From positions 62,001 to 126,000 of the forward strand of contig NZ_QOHH01000009.1 in the NCBI RefSeq assembly GCF_003319105.1: a stretch of 64,000 nt of DNA, in the 5' to 3' direction. Positions 1 through 8,517 of the stretch are shown here, one piece after another. The notes beneath the pieces are model-generated. The model was not told the DNA's origin and did not search any database. It worked only from the letters and a program-made list of their open reading frames with translations. The position numbers and the translations under genes were made by a program. This stretch comes from Blastococcus sp. TF02-09 (GTDB taxonomy: Bacteria; Actinomycetota; Actinomycetes; Mycobacteriales; Geodermatophilaceae). Positions within the stretch are counted from its first letter, which is position 1; each line of letters opens with the position of its first letter.

Positions 1-277
1 CCGGGTCGAACCCACCGGCGTTGGTGACCACCTTGATTCCGCGCTCGGCGATCACCGCGAGGTGCGGTGCCAGCTGGCGGAGGAAGGAGGGCGCGTAGCC
101 GCCGCGCTCGGGGTTCTGCCGGTGCGCGGTCGCCATCCCGGCGAGCGTTACCTCGGCCAGGTAGTCGCCCATGAGGACGTCGACCGGATCGCCCGCCAGC
201 GCCTCCTCGATGGCACTGGCCCGGTCACCGAGGTAGCCGGAGAAGTTGCCGATGCGGATCGGGGCGCGATCGGACAT
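1..277 (-). CDS. AtuA-like (DUF1446) protein, N-terminal part only
   Basis: The gene reads off the left edge, so only about 92 N-terminal residues are visible. They begin MSDRAPIRIGNFSGYLGDR and continue with a VDVLMGDYLAEVTLA block, the typical opening of the acyclic terpene utilisation AtuA family (DUF1446), and later VTNAGG. Family members are cytoplasmic, and AtuA itself belongs to acyclic terpene and leucine degradation, but most homologues have no assigned reaction. The ATG is chosen because the family homology starts right after it. The start lies 100 bp from that of the divergent amidohydrolase, so the two share a promoter region. The family call is fairly safe; the pathway is not known from this fragment. 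Confidence 0.75.
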   Translation of the reverse strand, partial: MSDRAPIRIGNFSGYLGDRASAIEEALAGDPVDVLMGDYLAEVTLAGMATAHRQNPERGGYAPSFLRQLAPHLAVIAERGIKVVTNAGGFDP

Positions 278-377
278 GCCTCGGACCGTAGCGAACCAGC
301 GTCCCGGCGCGGTGACGCACGCAACACCGCGGGATACGGTCGCCTCCCAGCCGACGCCCACCCGAGGAGCCTCCGAC

Positions 378-1631
378 GTGAGCCCTGCCGACGACCTCGC
401 CGACCTGGCGACCATCTACCGGGACCTGCACGCGCACCCGGAACTCGCCTTCGCCGAGCACCGCACCGCCGGCATCGTCGCGGAGCGGCTCGAGGCACTC
501 GGCTACGAGACCACCACCGGGGTCGGGGGCACCGGCGTCGTCGGCGTCCTGCGGAACGGGCCCGGTCCCACGGCGCTGCTGCGCGCCGACATGGACGGGC
601 TCCCGGTGCTCGAGGAGACCGGCCTGGACTACCGCAGCACCGCCACGGGCATCGGTGCCGACGGCGTCGAGACGCCGGTGATGCACGCCTGCGGGCACGA
701 CGTGCACGTCACCTGCCTGCTCGGCGCCGCCGCGACCCTCGCCGCCGAACGGGACACCTGGAGCGGCACGGTGCAGCTGGTGTTCCAGCCCGCCGAGGAG
801 GTCGGCGGCGGCGCCCAGTCGATGATCGACGACGGCCTGTTCGACCGCTTCGGCCGTCCCGACGTGGTGCTCGGCCAGCACGTCGGACCGCTGCCCGCCG
901 GCCTGCTCGGCCTGCGCCGGGGCCCGGCGTTCGCCGGCGCGGACATGCTGCACATCGTGCTGCACGGCCGCGGGGGACACGGTTCCCGGCCCGAGACGTG
1001 CGTGGACCCCGTCGTCATGGCCGCGGCCACCGTGCTGCGGTTGCAGACCGTGGTCTCCCGCGAGGTGGCCGGTGGCGAGTCCGCCGTGGTGACCGTCGGC
1101 TCCCTGCACTCCGGCAACGCCGGCAACGTGATCCCGGAGCGGGCGGAGATGCGGGTCAGCGTGCGCTCGTACGACCCCGACGTCCGCGAGCGGCTGATGA
1201 CCTCGATCGAGCGGATCGTGCGCGCGGAGGCAGCCGCCTCCGGGGCGCCGCAGGAGCCGGAGGTGACGCTCAAGGAGTCGTTCCCGGTGCTGATCAACGA
1301 CCACGACGCCGGTGCGCGCACCATCGCGGGCTGGGACCGCGACCTCGGCGCCGGGCTGACGATCGACCCGGGCGCGGTCACCGGCAGCGAGGACGTCGGC
1401 ATGCTCGCCACCGCGGCCGGCGTGCCGCTGGTCTACTGGCTGCTGGGGGGCGCCGACCCTGCGGCGTTCGCCGGCGTCAGCGACCGCGAGGGGCTGCAGC
1501 GCGTGGTCCGCGACCTGCCGTCGAACCACTCGGCGCAGTTCGCCCCGGTCATCGAGCCGACCCTGGGCACCGGCGTCAAGGCGCTGGTCTCGGCCGCCCG
1601 GACGTGGCTCCCCGTGGAGGGGCGCGGCTAG
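378..1631 (+). CDS. M20 family metallo-amidohydrolase
   Basis: Predicted 417-residue cytoplasmic zinc/metal-dependent amidohydrolase of the M20D group (hippurate hydrolase / N-acyl amino acid amidohydrolase type), which cleaves N-acyl amide bonds. Metal-site motifs are visible: MHACGHD with H103, C105 and H107, the PAEE pair E140/E141 that includes the general base, and a dimerisation-domain HGRGGHGS near residues 196-203. The GTG at 378 is preferred because CGAGGAG lies 8-10 bases upstream and homology starts at once (DLADLATIYRDLHAHPEL). An ATG at 246 would add 44 unconserved residues and overlap the divergent AtuA-like gene. The acyl substrate cannot be told from sequence. Confidence 0.9.
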   Translation: MSPADDLADLATIYRDLHAHPELAFAEHRTAGIVAERLEALGYETTTGVGGTGVVGVLRNGPGPTALLRADMDGLPVLEETGLDYRSTATGIGADGVETPVMHACGHDVHVTCLLGAAATLAAERDTWSGTVQLVFQPAEEVGGGAQSMIDDGLFDRFGRPDVVLGQHVGPLPAGLLGLRRGPAFAGADMLHIVLHGRGGHGSRPETCVDPVVMAAATVLRLQTVVSREVAGGESAVVTVGSLHSGNAGNVIPERAEMRVSVRSYDPDVRERLMTSIERIVRAEAAASGAPQEPEVTLKESFPVLINDHDAGARTIAGWDRDLGAGLTIDPGAVTGSEDVGMLATAAGVPLVYWLLGGADPAAFAGVSDREGLQRVVRDLPSNHSAQFAPVIEPTLGTGVKALVSAARTWLPVEGRG

Positions 1632-1651
1632 GTCCCTCCCCGGGAACGCGA

Positions 1652-1683
1652 GGAGGGGTGGAGCCCCGTGGCTCCACCCCTCC
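1652..1683. terminator. bidirectional hairpin between convergent genes
   Basis: A perfect 14-bp stem (GGAGGGGTGGAGCC and its complement) with a 4-base loop lies between the amidohydrolase stop and the convergent lipoprotein stop. There is no T-tract, which is common for actinobacterial terminators. Confidence 0.7.
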
Positions 1684-1719
1684 CGTGCGTGCGGCCTCAA
1701 GGCCGCCGGTCCTGCTCGA

Positions 1720-2421
1720 TCAGGCGGTCGGCACCTCGATGGTGGCGACGCCGATCAGGAAGTCGCCCGCGAACGCGTCGACCATGAAGGTCTGGTTCAG
1801 GAGCTCGGCGGCCTCGGCGCTGAGCAGCACCTCGGTGCCCTGCAGGGTGGCGACGCCGCCCTCGATGGCCGGCGGGTTCAGGGTGCTGCCGTCCAGGTCG
1901 AACAGCGGCGCGCTGGGCACGGCCAGCTGGCCGTTGACCGAGACGTTGCCGAACAGACGCGAGGGGGTGCCCGGGTCGATGGTGAAGTCGGTCAGCTGGA
2001 CCGTGGTGCCACCGGCGGCCAGGCTCAGGCCGCTGCCCTCGTGCAACACGGTGCCCTGCACGTAGGGCTTGTAGCCGGTCTCCTTGTCGAACACCGTCAC
2101 GGTGCCACCGGTGATCGGGAAGCTCACCGAGCCGTCGGCCAGGGTGGCGCCGCCGATGGTGCCCGGGGTCACGCCGAGGGTGCCGAGGGCGTCGACGAAG
2201 GCCTGGTCCAGGGCGACGGAGGTGCTGCCGCCCTCGGCCGGGATGGCGGGGAGCGAGGCGACCGGCTCCGGGCGGGCGTACTCGGCGCTCGAGGACGACG
2301 ACGAGGACGCGCTCGACGAGCCGGCGTCGGAGTCGTCGCTGCCGCAGGCGCTGAGGCCGAGGGCCGCGCTGAGGGCGACGCCGGCGACCAGGAGCTTCGC
2401 GGGGCGGGAAGAGGCGTTCAT
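1720..2421 (-). CDS. secreted lipoprotein of unknown function
   Basis: A 233-residue predicted lipoprotein. A signal peptide at residues 1-24 ends in the lipobox LSAC, followed by an acidic and serine-rich linker (about 25-50) and then one globular region rich in glycine, threonine and hydrophobic beta-type segments with no cysteine. The ATG at 2421 follows AAGGAG at a good distance. The globular part has repeated GxT/GxV strand patterns and reads as an all-beta extracellular domain. I do not recognise the family well enough to name a function. It is monocistronic and divergent from the methyltransferase gene across about 257 bp, in which I see no clear operator. Confidence 0.85.
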   Translation of the reverse strand: MNASSRPAKLLVAGVALSAALGLSACGSDDSDAGSSSASSSSSSSAEYARPEPVASLPAIPAEGGSTSVALDQAFVDALGTLGVTPGTIGGATLADGSVSFPITGGTVTVFDKETGYKPYVQGTVLHEGSGLSLAAGGTTVQLTDFTIDPGTPSRLFGNVSVNGQLAVPSAPLFDLDGSTLNPPAIEGGVATLQGTEVLLSAEAAELLNQTFMVDAFAGDFLIGVATIEVPTA

Positions 2422-2678
2422 GGGAACTCCTTGCGTGGATCGGTCGATGTCACGAGGTCTTCGAACCGGTGCGGGAAATCGGATTGCACCCGACCGAAAC
2501 TTTTCCGCCGGCGGTTGTCGCCGGTCGGGGGCGGGCACCCGGACCGGGACCGACGACGTCAGGAGTGATGGGTGCCAGCGAGGGACGACATGAACCGGAG
2601 CGGCGAGCGCGCACGAACGCCGCTCGTGAGCCGAAACCGAAGCGTCGTCCTCAGGCCCCTGCACCCGGCTGCCGGCCG

Positions 2679-3383
2679 ATGAGCCTCGCGATCGTCGAGT
2701 CGGCCCCGACCGACCTGTACGACACCGCGCTGCGGTCGGCCGCACGCCCGGAGGAGCGGTGGCACTGGTTCGCCCGGTACGAGGGCGGTGCGCGGCACTC
2801 CCTCGCGGATGCGCTGGGCCAGTGGGTGGGGCGCGCCGACGACGCCGACCGCGACCTGCTGGCCCGCGCCTGGGGCACCGTCCTCGACGCCGGCTGCGGT
2901 CCCGGCCGCCTGGTCGCCGAGCTCGCCGCCCAGGGCCGCCAGGCCGTCGGCATCGACACCTCCCGGGTGGCCGTCGCGCTGACCCGGGCCCTCGGGGCCA
3001 CGGCCGTGCGCCGGTCGGTCTTCCAGCCGGTGCCGGGGGAGGGGAGCTGGGACACGGTGCTGCTGGCCGACGGCAACATCGGCATCGGCGGTGACCCGGC
3101 CGCCCTGCTGACCCGGTGCCGCGACCTCCTCGCGCCCGGTGGGCGGGTCCTCGCCGAGCTCGACCGTCCGGGCACCGGACTGCGCGCGGCCCGGGTCCGC
3201 CTCGAGCGCGGCGCCGAGCGGGGCACCTGGTTCCCGTGGGCGCACGTCGGGGTCGACGCCGTCGCCACTCCGGCCGCCGCGGCCGGGCTGGAGGTGACCG
3301 CGACCTGGGAGCGGGACGGTCGCTGGTTCGCCGCCCTGACCGCCCCGGCGCGGCCGGTGGCCCGCCTGGGCCGGGCGTCCTGA
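2679..3383 (+). CDS. class I SAM-dependent methyltransferase
   Basis: A 234-residue methyltransferase with the SAM-binding motif I VLDAGCGPGR at residues 68-77, the acidic loop GID at the end of the next strand, and a motif-IV-like LLADGNIGIGG segment. It lacks membrane segments and should be cytoplasmic. The start at ATG 2679 removes a low-complexity leader; no strong Shine-Dalgarno is visible, so a start further upstream in the same frame is possible. The stop is 2 bases from the GTG of the sugar epimerase, which implies co-transcription and a substrate linked to sugar or glycan chemistry. The acceptor is unknown. Confidence 0.85.
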   Translation: MSLAIVESAPTDLYDTALRSAARPEERWHWFARYEGGARHSLADALGQWVGRADDADRDLLARAWGTVLDAGCGPGRLVAELAAQGRQAVGIDTSRVAVALTRALGATAVRRSVFQPVPGEGSWDTVLLADGNIGIGGDPAALLTRCRDLLAPGGRVLAELDRPGTGLRAARVRLERGAERGTWFPWAHVGVDAVATPAAAAGLEVTATWERDGRWFAALTAPARPVARLGRAS

Positions 3384-3385
3384 CC

Positions 3386-4441
3386 GTGCGCGTCCTGGTC
3401 ACCGGCGGCGCCGGGTTCATCGGCTCGCACGTGGTCGAGGCGTTCGTCGCCGCCGGCCACGAGGTGCGGGTGCTCGACGCGCTGCTGCCGGCGGTGCACC
3501 CCGCCGGCACCGTGCCCCGCCTGCCCGCGGGGGTCGAGTTCCTCCACGGCGACGTCCGCGACGCCGCCATGGTCGACCGCGCGCTCCGCGGGGTGGACGC
3601 CGTCTGCCACCAGGCCGCGATGGTCGGCCTCGGGGTCGACGTCCAGGACATGCCCGAGTACGCCGGCATCAACGGCCTGGGCACCGCGGTGCTGCTGGCC
3701 GGCATGGCGCGCGCCGACGTCGGCCGGCTGGTGCTGGCCAGCTCGATGGTCGTCTACGGCGAGGGCCGCTACGAGTGCCCGGTCGACGGCGTCGTCCCCG
3801 CCGCCGCGCGACGCCGCGCGGACCTCGACGCCGGCCGCTTCGAGCCCCCCTGCCCCCGGTGCGGCCGCCCGCTGGCGTGGCGCACGGTGCCGGAGGAGGC
3901 GCCGCTCGACCCGCGCAACACCTACGCGGCGACGAAGCTGGACCAGGAGCACCTCTCCGCGGCCTGGGCCTCCTCGACCGGCGGCGGAGCGATCGCCCTG
4001 CGGTACCACAACGTCTACGGCCCCCACATGCCGCGGGACACCCCGTACTCCGGCGTGGCGGCCATCTTCCGCAGCGCGCTGGAGGGCGGGCGGGCACCCC
4101 GGGTCTTCGAGGACGGCGGCCAGCAGCGGGACTTCGTGCACGTCACCGACGTCGCGCGGGCCAACCTCGCGGCGCTGTCCGCCGATCCTCCAGACGCCGC
4201 TCTGCGCGCCTACAACGTCGCCTCGGGCTCGCCGCACACCGTGGGCGACATGGCCCGCGCGCTGGCCGACGCGTTCGGTGGCCCGGATCCCGAGGTCACC
4301 GGCGAGTACCGGATCGGCGACGTGCGACACGTCGTCGCCAGCCCCGAGCGCGCCGCCGAGGAGCTGGGGTTCCGGGCGGAGGTCTCCTTCGCCGACGGGA
4401 TGCGCGCCTTCGCGACCGACCCGCTGCGCCCCGCCCCCTGA
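3386..4441 (+). CDS. NAD-dependent sugar epimerase/dehydratase (extended SDR)
   Basis: A 351-residue extended short-chain dehydrogenase/reductase with GGAGFIG at residues 7-13 and the active-site pair Y180/K184 (NTYAATK). A cysteine-bearing insertion before the active site (C131, then C156 and C159 in PPCPRCG) resembles the zinc-knuckle insertion of dTDP-L-rhamnose 4-epimerase-like enzymes, so an NDP-deoxysugar epimerase is the best guess. It follows the methyltransferase by 2 bases. Transcription ends in a double palindrome before the convergent membrane-protein gene. The reaction class is secure; the sugar nucleotide is inferred. Confidence 0.88.
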   Translation: MRVLVTGGAGFIGSHVVEAFVAAGHEVRVLDALLPAVHPAGTVPRLPAGVEFLHGDVRDAAMVDRALRGVDAVCHQAAMVGLGVDVQDMPEYAGINGLGTAVLLAGMARADVGRLVLASSMVVYGEGRYECPVDGVVPAAARRRADLDAGRFEPPCPRCGRPLAWRTVPEEAPLDPRNTYAATKLDQEHLSAAWASSTGGGAIALRYHNVYGPHMPRDTPYSGVAAIFRSALEGGRAPRVFEDGGQQRDFVHVTDVARANLAALSADPPDAALRAYNVASGSPHTVGDMARALADAFGGPDPEVTGEYRIGDVRHVVASPERAAEELGFRAEVSFADGMRAFATDPLRPAP

Positions 4442-4443
4442 GC

Positions 4444-4491
4444 GGACTTCCGGTACCGGAAGTCCCTCCGGACTTTCGGTACAGAAAGTCC
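4444..4491. repeat. two tandem 22-bp palindromes (family A), convergent intergenic
   Basis: Copy 1 (4444-4465) is a perfect palindrome with half-site GGACTTCCGGT. Copy 2 (4470-4491) has half-site GGACTTTCGGT and one mismatched pair. They fill the gap between the convergent epimerase and membrane-protein genes, and a third member lies at 57058-57079. They may act as bidirectional terminators, but with no spacer they would form almost loop-less cruciforms. Confidence 0.75.
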
Positions 4492-4500
4492 GGGAGAGGG

Positions 4501-5868
4501 TCACCAGGGGGTGCGGACGGTCACCTCCACGGCGACGGCCAGCAGCGCCGAGAGCGTCAGCCAGAACCGGTGCGAGCGGGCCGGCAGCGAGGCCGTCGCC
4601 GGCAGCAGCCAGACCACGAAGGGCAGCCAGATCCGCTCCGTCTCGCCGAGGACGAAGCCGGACAGGTCGCTGACGAGGATCCCGGCCAGGGCCGCCAGCG
4701 GCAGCAGCGCCGTCCGGCCGCGGATGCCGGCCAGCCCGGCGACGACCGCCGGCCCGGCGGCCAGGGCGCCGGCGGCCAGGTCGCCGACCAGGAACCAGCT
4801 CGACTGCTCCTCCCGGTCGGCGTAGGCGGCGCCGTCGCGCACCCGCTGGGCGACCACCTCCAGGCCGTCGAACCACCAGTAGCCGCCCACGGTGACCACC
4901 GCGACGACCAGCGCCACCCCCACGCCGCCCACGGCGAGCACCCGCAGCACTCCGGACCAGCCCAGCCGCGACCACTGCACCAGCACCGCGGTGAGCGCCA
5001 GCAGCCCCGCGGCGGCCAGCCCGAAGGACAGGTAGAGGCTTCCGCCCAGCAGCAGCCCGCCGGCCAGCGCCCGCACGTTCCCGGCCCGCGACGGCGCCCG
5101 CGCGGCGGCGAGCGCGAGCAGGGCCACGCCCCACGCGGTGACCCCGGCGAAGAGCGCGTCGGCGCTGGTGGCGATCCAGACCGCGCCCGGGAGGAGGACG
5201 GCGAACGGCGCCACGGTGCGCGCGGCGGCCTCGTCGGCGACCGTGCGGACGGCGACCAGCACGGCCGGGACGGCCAGCGCGCCCCCGGCGATGCACAGCG
5301 CCGCCGCCCACCCGGGGCCGCCGAGGCCGATCCGGTCGAGGAGCACGAAGGCCAGTAGCGCGCCCGGCGGGTGCCCGGACACGTGGGTGACCCAGGGGTC
5401 GGCGGAACCGACGGGGACGGAGTCGACGTAGGTGGACAGAAACGTGCCCAGGTCGCCGACCCGGCCGACGTCGGCCACGTACTCGTGCTCGGTGGCCATG
5501 GGGGCCGCGAGCGCGTCCCACCCGCCGTTCACCGCCAGGGCGACCGCCCACCCGGCGGCCCCGGCGGTACCGGCGGCGAGCAGCGCCGGCCAGCGCAGCC
5601 GCCGGGCCAGCTCCGGGCCCCACAGGACGACGGCGGCGGCGAGCGCCAGCGGAAGCAGCACCCGGGCGGACAGCACGACGTCGACGGGGCCAACGACCAC
5701 GTACCCCTCGCGCAGGTGCAGGTCGCCGCCCCTCCGGGTGATCTCCCGCCCCCACAGCCAGACGGCCAGCACCCCGGCGGCGACCGCTCCGACGGCCAGA
5801 CCGCGCACGGCACGGCCCGGAGCAGAGGTCGCCGGCGCTCGATCGGCCTGGGGAGGGGCGGAGGTCAC
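4501..5868 (-). CDS. polytopic membrane protein, GT-C glycosyltransferase-like
   Basis: A 455-residue integral membrane protein with roughly 10-12 hydrophobic helices. After the first two helices there is a long extracytoplasmic loop carrying ESTEHEY-like acidic/polar residues and then WVTHVSGHPPGALL, a loop layout seen in GT-C mannosyl/arabinosyltransferase-like proteins. No motif decisive for a donor is visible. It is divergent from the GT2 gene (GTG to GTG within 75 bp) and convergent with the epimerase, so it sits inside the glycan locus and probably uses a polyprenyl-linked sugar. That role is inference; membrane topology is directly supported. Confidence 0.82.
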   Translation of the reverse strand: MTSAPPQADRAPATSAPGRAVRGLAVGAVAAGVLAVWLWGREITRRGGDLHLREGYVVVGPVDVVLSARVLLPLALAAAVVLWGPELARRLRWPALLAAGTAGAAGWAVALAVNGGWDALAAPMATEHEYVADVGRVGDLGTFLSTYVDSVPVGSADPWVTHVSGHPPGALLAFVLLDRIGLGGPGWAAALCIAGGALAVPAVLVAVRTVADEAAARTVAPFAVLLPGAVWIATSADALFAGVTAWGVALLALAAARAPSRAGNVRALAGGLLLGGSLYLSFGLAAAGLLALTAVLVQWSRLGWSGVLRVLAVGGVGVALVVAVVTVGGYWWFDGLEVVAQRVRDGAAYADREEQSSWFLVGDLAAGALAAGPAVVAGLAGIRGRTALLPLAALAGILVSDLSGFVLGETERIWLPFVVWLLPATASLPARSHRFWLTLSALLAVAVEVTVRTPW

Positions 5869-5942
5869 CCGCCGGAGAGTAGGTGGCCGGAGCCGGGGGT
5901 GCCCGGAACGAACCGATCCGCTATCAGGTACGAACGCTCCTC

Positions 5943-6617
5943 GTGGCCGACTTCCCGCACCCCCCGACGGTCGACGTCGTCCTGCCCTGCCTGGACGAGG
6001 CCGGCTCGCTGCCGTGGGTGCTCTCGCGGCTGCCAGCGGGCTACCGGGCGATCGTCGCGGACAACGGCTCGACCGACGGCTCGGCGGAGATCGCGGCGGA
6101 GCACGGTGCCACCGTGGTCGACGTGCCGCAGCGCGGATTCGGTGCCGCCGCGCACGCCGGCCTGCTCGCCGCCACCGCCGACGTCGTGTGCTTCTGCGAC
6201 GCCGACGGCTCCATGGACCCCCTCCAGCTGCCGCGCGTCGCCGACCCGGTGCTGGTCGGGGACGCCGACCTCGTGCTCGGCCGACGGCGTCCCGCCCGCG
6301 GTGCGTGGCCGGTGCACGCCCGCGTCGCGAACATCGCGCTGGCGCGCATGCTGCGCCGGCGCACCGGGCTGCGGCTGCACGACCTCGGCCCGATGCGCGC
6401 CGCCCGCCGCGAGGCGCTGGTCGGGCTCGGGCTCACCGACCGGCGGTTCGGCTACCCGCTGGAGATGGTGACCGCCGCGGCCGACGCCGGCTGGCGCGTC
6501 CGCGAGGTCGACGTCGACTACTCCCTCCGCACGGAGGGCTCGAAGTCCAAGGTGACCGGCACCGTCCTGGGCACCGCCCGCACGATCCGCGACATGCGCG
6601 GGGTGCTGGCCCGGTGA
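5943..6617 (+). CDS. family 2 glycosyltransferase
   Basis: A 224-residue GT-A fold transferase. It opens with VDVVLPCLDEAGSLPWVL, then DNGSTDGS at residues 40-47 and the metal/nucleotide-binding CDADGSMDP with D86 and D88. It lacks C-terminal membrane helices, so it is soluble or peripheral. It resembles the dolichyl-phosphate-sugar synthase-like group that often pairs with DUF2064 proteins (rSAM/selenodomain-associated transferase 2 type). The GTG at 5943 is preferred because homology begins directly after it; an in-frame GTG at 5883 would add 20 residues, and neither has a good Shine-Dalgarno. Its stop overlaps the start of the next gene by 4 bases. Confidence 0.88.
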   Translation: MADFPHPPTVDVVLPCLDEAGSLPWVLSRLPAGYRAIVADNGSTDGSAEIAAEHGATVVDVPQRGFGAAAHAGLLAATADVVCFCDADGSMDPLQLPRVADPVLVGDADLVLGRRRPARGAWPVHARVANIALARMLRRRTGLRLHDLGPMRAARREALVGLGLTDRRFGYPLEMVTAAADAGWRVREVDVDYSLRTEGSKSKVTGTVLGTARTIRDMRGVLAR

Positions 6618-7288
6618 CCGGTTCCCTCCGCACGCAGGTCCTGGTCATCACGAAGGCGCCGGTGCCCGGCCGGAGCAAGACCCGGCTCAGCCCGCCGTGC
6701 AGCCCCGAGCAGGCAGCCGGCATCGCCGCCGCCGCGGTGGGCGACACCCTCGACGCGGTGCGCGCGGCCCCGGTCTCCCGGCGGGTCGTGGCGCTCGACG
6801 GCGCTCCGGGCGGCCTGGACCTCGACGGCTTCACCGTGGTGCCCCAGGTCGAGGGCGACCTGGGCACCCGGCTGGCCGCCGCGTTCGCCGACGCCACGGC
6901 CCGCACCGCCCCGCCGACCCTGCTCATCGGCATGGACACCCCCCAGGTGACCGCCGAGCTGCTGGCCCGGTGCGCGGAGCGGCTCGAGTTCGGGGGGCCC
7001 GGCACGGCCGTCCTCGGCACCGCCCCGGACGGCGGCTGGTGGGCCCTCGGCCTGCACGCCGCCGACGACGCCGCGGTGCTGGCCGACGTCCCCATGTCGC
7101 GCGACGACACCGCCGTCCGCACCCGGGAGGCGCTGGAGGCGCTCGGGCTGCTGGTGCTCGACCTGCCCGAGCTGACCGACATCGACCACTTCCCCGACGC
7201 CCTGGCCGTCGCCGCGCAGTGCCCGCCGGACAGCCGCACCGCCCGCGTCGTCGCCTCCGTCGCCGCGGCCATGGAGGCCCCGGCGTGA
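6614..7288 (+). CDS. DUF2064 / TIGR04282-type glycosyltransferase
   Basis: A 224-residue nucleotidyl/glycosyltransferase-like protein of the DUF2064 family. Signature blocks are VITKAPVPGRSKTRL near the N-terminus (nucleotide-binding loop), LLIGMDTPQV in the middle, and PDGGWWALGL starting just before residue 139. GTG 6614 overlaps the GT2 stop (GTGA) and the stop overlaps the next start the same way, so all three are translationally coupled. The family has been linked to cofactor-like guanylyltransfer and sugar transfer, but no reaction is established for this context. Confidence 0.87.
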   Translation: MTGSLRTQVLVITKAPVPGRSKTRLSPPCSPEQAAGIAAAAVGDTLDAVRAAPVSRRVVALDGAPGGLDLDGFTVVPQVEGDLGTRLAAAFADATARTAPPTLLIGMDTPQVTAELLARCAERLEFGGPGTAVLGTAPDGGWWALGLHAADDAAVLADVPMSRDDTAVRTREALEALGLLVLDLPELTDIDHFPDALAVAAQCPPDSRTARVVASVAAAMEAPA

Positions 7289-8517
7289 GCAGCGCGCTGG
7301 ACCGGCTGCTCGGTGCCCGCGTGCCCGGGCCGCCCGAGGCGCTGCGCCGGGGGCCGTTCCGCGCCGGGGCGTTTCGCAGCCCGCTGCACTCCGAGCGCCG
7401 GTCGGCCCGCGTCGGCCTGTGGCTCGGCATCGCCTTCACCGTCTGCTTCGCCACCGGGCTGATCAGCCACCTGATCCAGAACCCGCCCGGCTGGTTCGTC
7501 TGGCCGGCGTCCCCGGCCTGGCTCTACCGGTTCACCCAGGGGCTGCACGTGGCGACCGGCCTCGCGGCGATCCCGCTGCTGCTGGTCAAGCTCTGGGCGG
7601 TCTACCCGAAGCTCTTCGAGTGGCCGCCCGCCGGCTCGGTCTCGCGGGTGGTCAGCCGGCTGTCGATCCTCGTGCTGGTCGGGGCGGCATCGATGCAGCT
7701 GGTCACCGGCGTCATCAACACCGCGCAGTGGTACCCCTTCGGCTTCTTCTTCACGACGGCGCACTACTGGACCGGCTGGATCGCGATCGGTGCCGTCGCG
7801 GTGCACGTCGGCGCGAAGGCCCCCGAGATCCGCCGCGGGCTGGCCCGCCGGGGCACCCCGGGCGCCGTCGCCGGCCTGACCGCCGCGCAGGCCGCCGAGC
7901 GGGCGGCCGTCGACGAGGCGGCAGAGACGAACGCGGTGCCGCGGCGGGCCTTCGTGCTGGCCACCGGCCTGGGCGTCGGCGCGGTCACCCTCACCACCGT
8001 GGGCCAGACCTTCTCCCCGCTCGGCCAGGTGTCGGTGCTCGCCCCCCGGCAGCCCGGCGTCGGCCCGCAGGCGCTGCCGGTCCGGCAGGCCGCCCGCGCC
8101 GCCGGGGTCACCGACGTCGGCGCGGGGTACCGGCTGGTCGTCGAGGGCCCGAACCGGCTGGAGCTCACGCTGGACGAGCTGGCCCGGTTCCCCCAGCGCA
8201 CCGAGCGACTGCCGATCGCCTGCGTCGAGGGCTGGAGCGCCGAGGGGACCTGGACCGGCGTCCGGCTCGGCGACCTGCTCGAGGAGGCGGGGCTGGCCCG
8301 GGACACCGAGGTCGTCGTCGAGTCGCTGCAGGAGGGCGGGCTGTACCGGCGCTCGACCGTGGCGCCGCCGCACGCCCGCAGCCGGCGCACCCTGCTGGCC
8401 ACCGGGCTGAACGGCTCGCCGCTGGACCCCGACCACGGCTACCCGGTCCGGCTGATCGCGCCGAACCGCCCGGGTGTGATGCAGACGAAGTGGGTCACCC
8501 GGGTGACGCCGGCATGA
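7285..8517 (+). CDS. membrane cytochrome b fused to a sulfite-oxidase-fold molybdopterin domain
   Basis: A 410-residue fusion. Residues about 40-190 form four membrane helices with histidines H62, H88, H160 and H174 placed as in b-type cytochromes. After a linker and a further hydrophobic segment (FVLATGLGVGAVTLTTV, about 228-245) comes a sulfite-oxidase-like Moco domain whose CVEGWS block carries the expected molybdenum-ligand cysteine C313. The layout resembles a one-chain version of the MsrP/MsrQ (YedY/YedZ) type of quinone-linked reductase or oxidase, with the Moco domain probably outside the membrane. GTG 7285 overlaps the DUF2064 stop. Substrate unknown; coupling with glycosyltransferases is unusual. 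Confidence 0.86.
   Translation: MSSALDRLLGARVPGPPEALRRGPFRAGAFRSPLHSERRSARVGLWLGIAFTVCFATGLISHLIQNPPGWFVWPASPAWLYRFTQGLHVATGLAAIPLLLVKLWAVYPKLFEWPPAGSVSRVVSRLSILVLVGAASMQLVTGVINTAQWYPFGFFFTTAHYWTGWIAIGAVAVHVGAKAPEIRRGLARRGTPGAVAGLTAAQAAERAAVDEAAETNAVPRRAFVLATGLGVGAVTLTTVGQTFSPLGQVSVLAPRQPGVGPQALPVRQAARAAGVTDVGAGYRLVVEGPNRLELTLDELARFPQRTERLPIACVEGWSAEGTWTGVRLGDLLEEAGLARDTEVVVESLQEGGLYRRSTVAPPHARSRRTLLATGLNGSPLDPDHGYPVRLIAPNRPGVMQTKWVTRVTPA

Noticed and set aside
2651..5755. 1034-codon open frame on the minus strand
   Set aside because: It is antisense to the methyltransferase and epimerase genes and carries only low-complexity Arg/Gly/Ala.
5883..5942. Extended N-terminus of the GT2 gene from GTG 5883
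   Set aside because: The added 20 residues have no family homology, and the region is needed for the divergent promoters.
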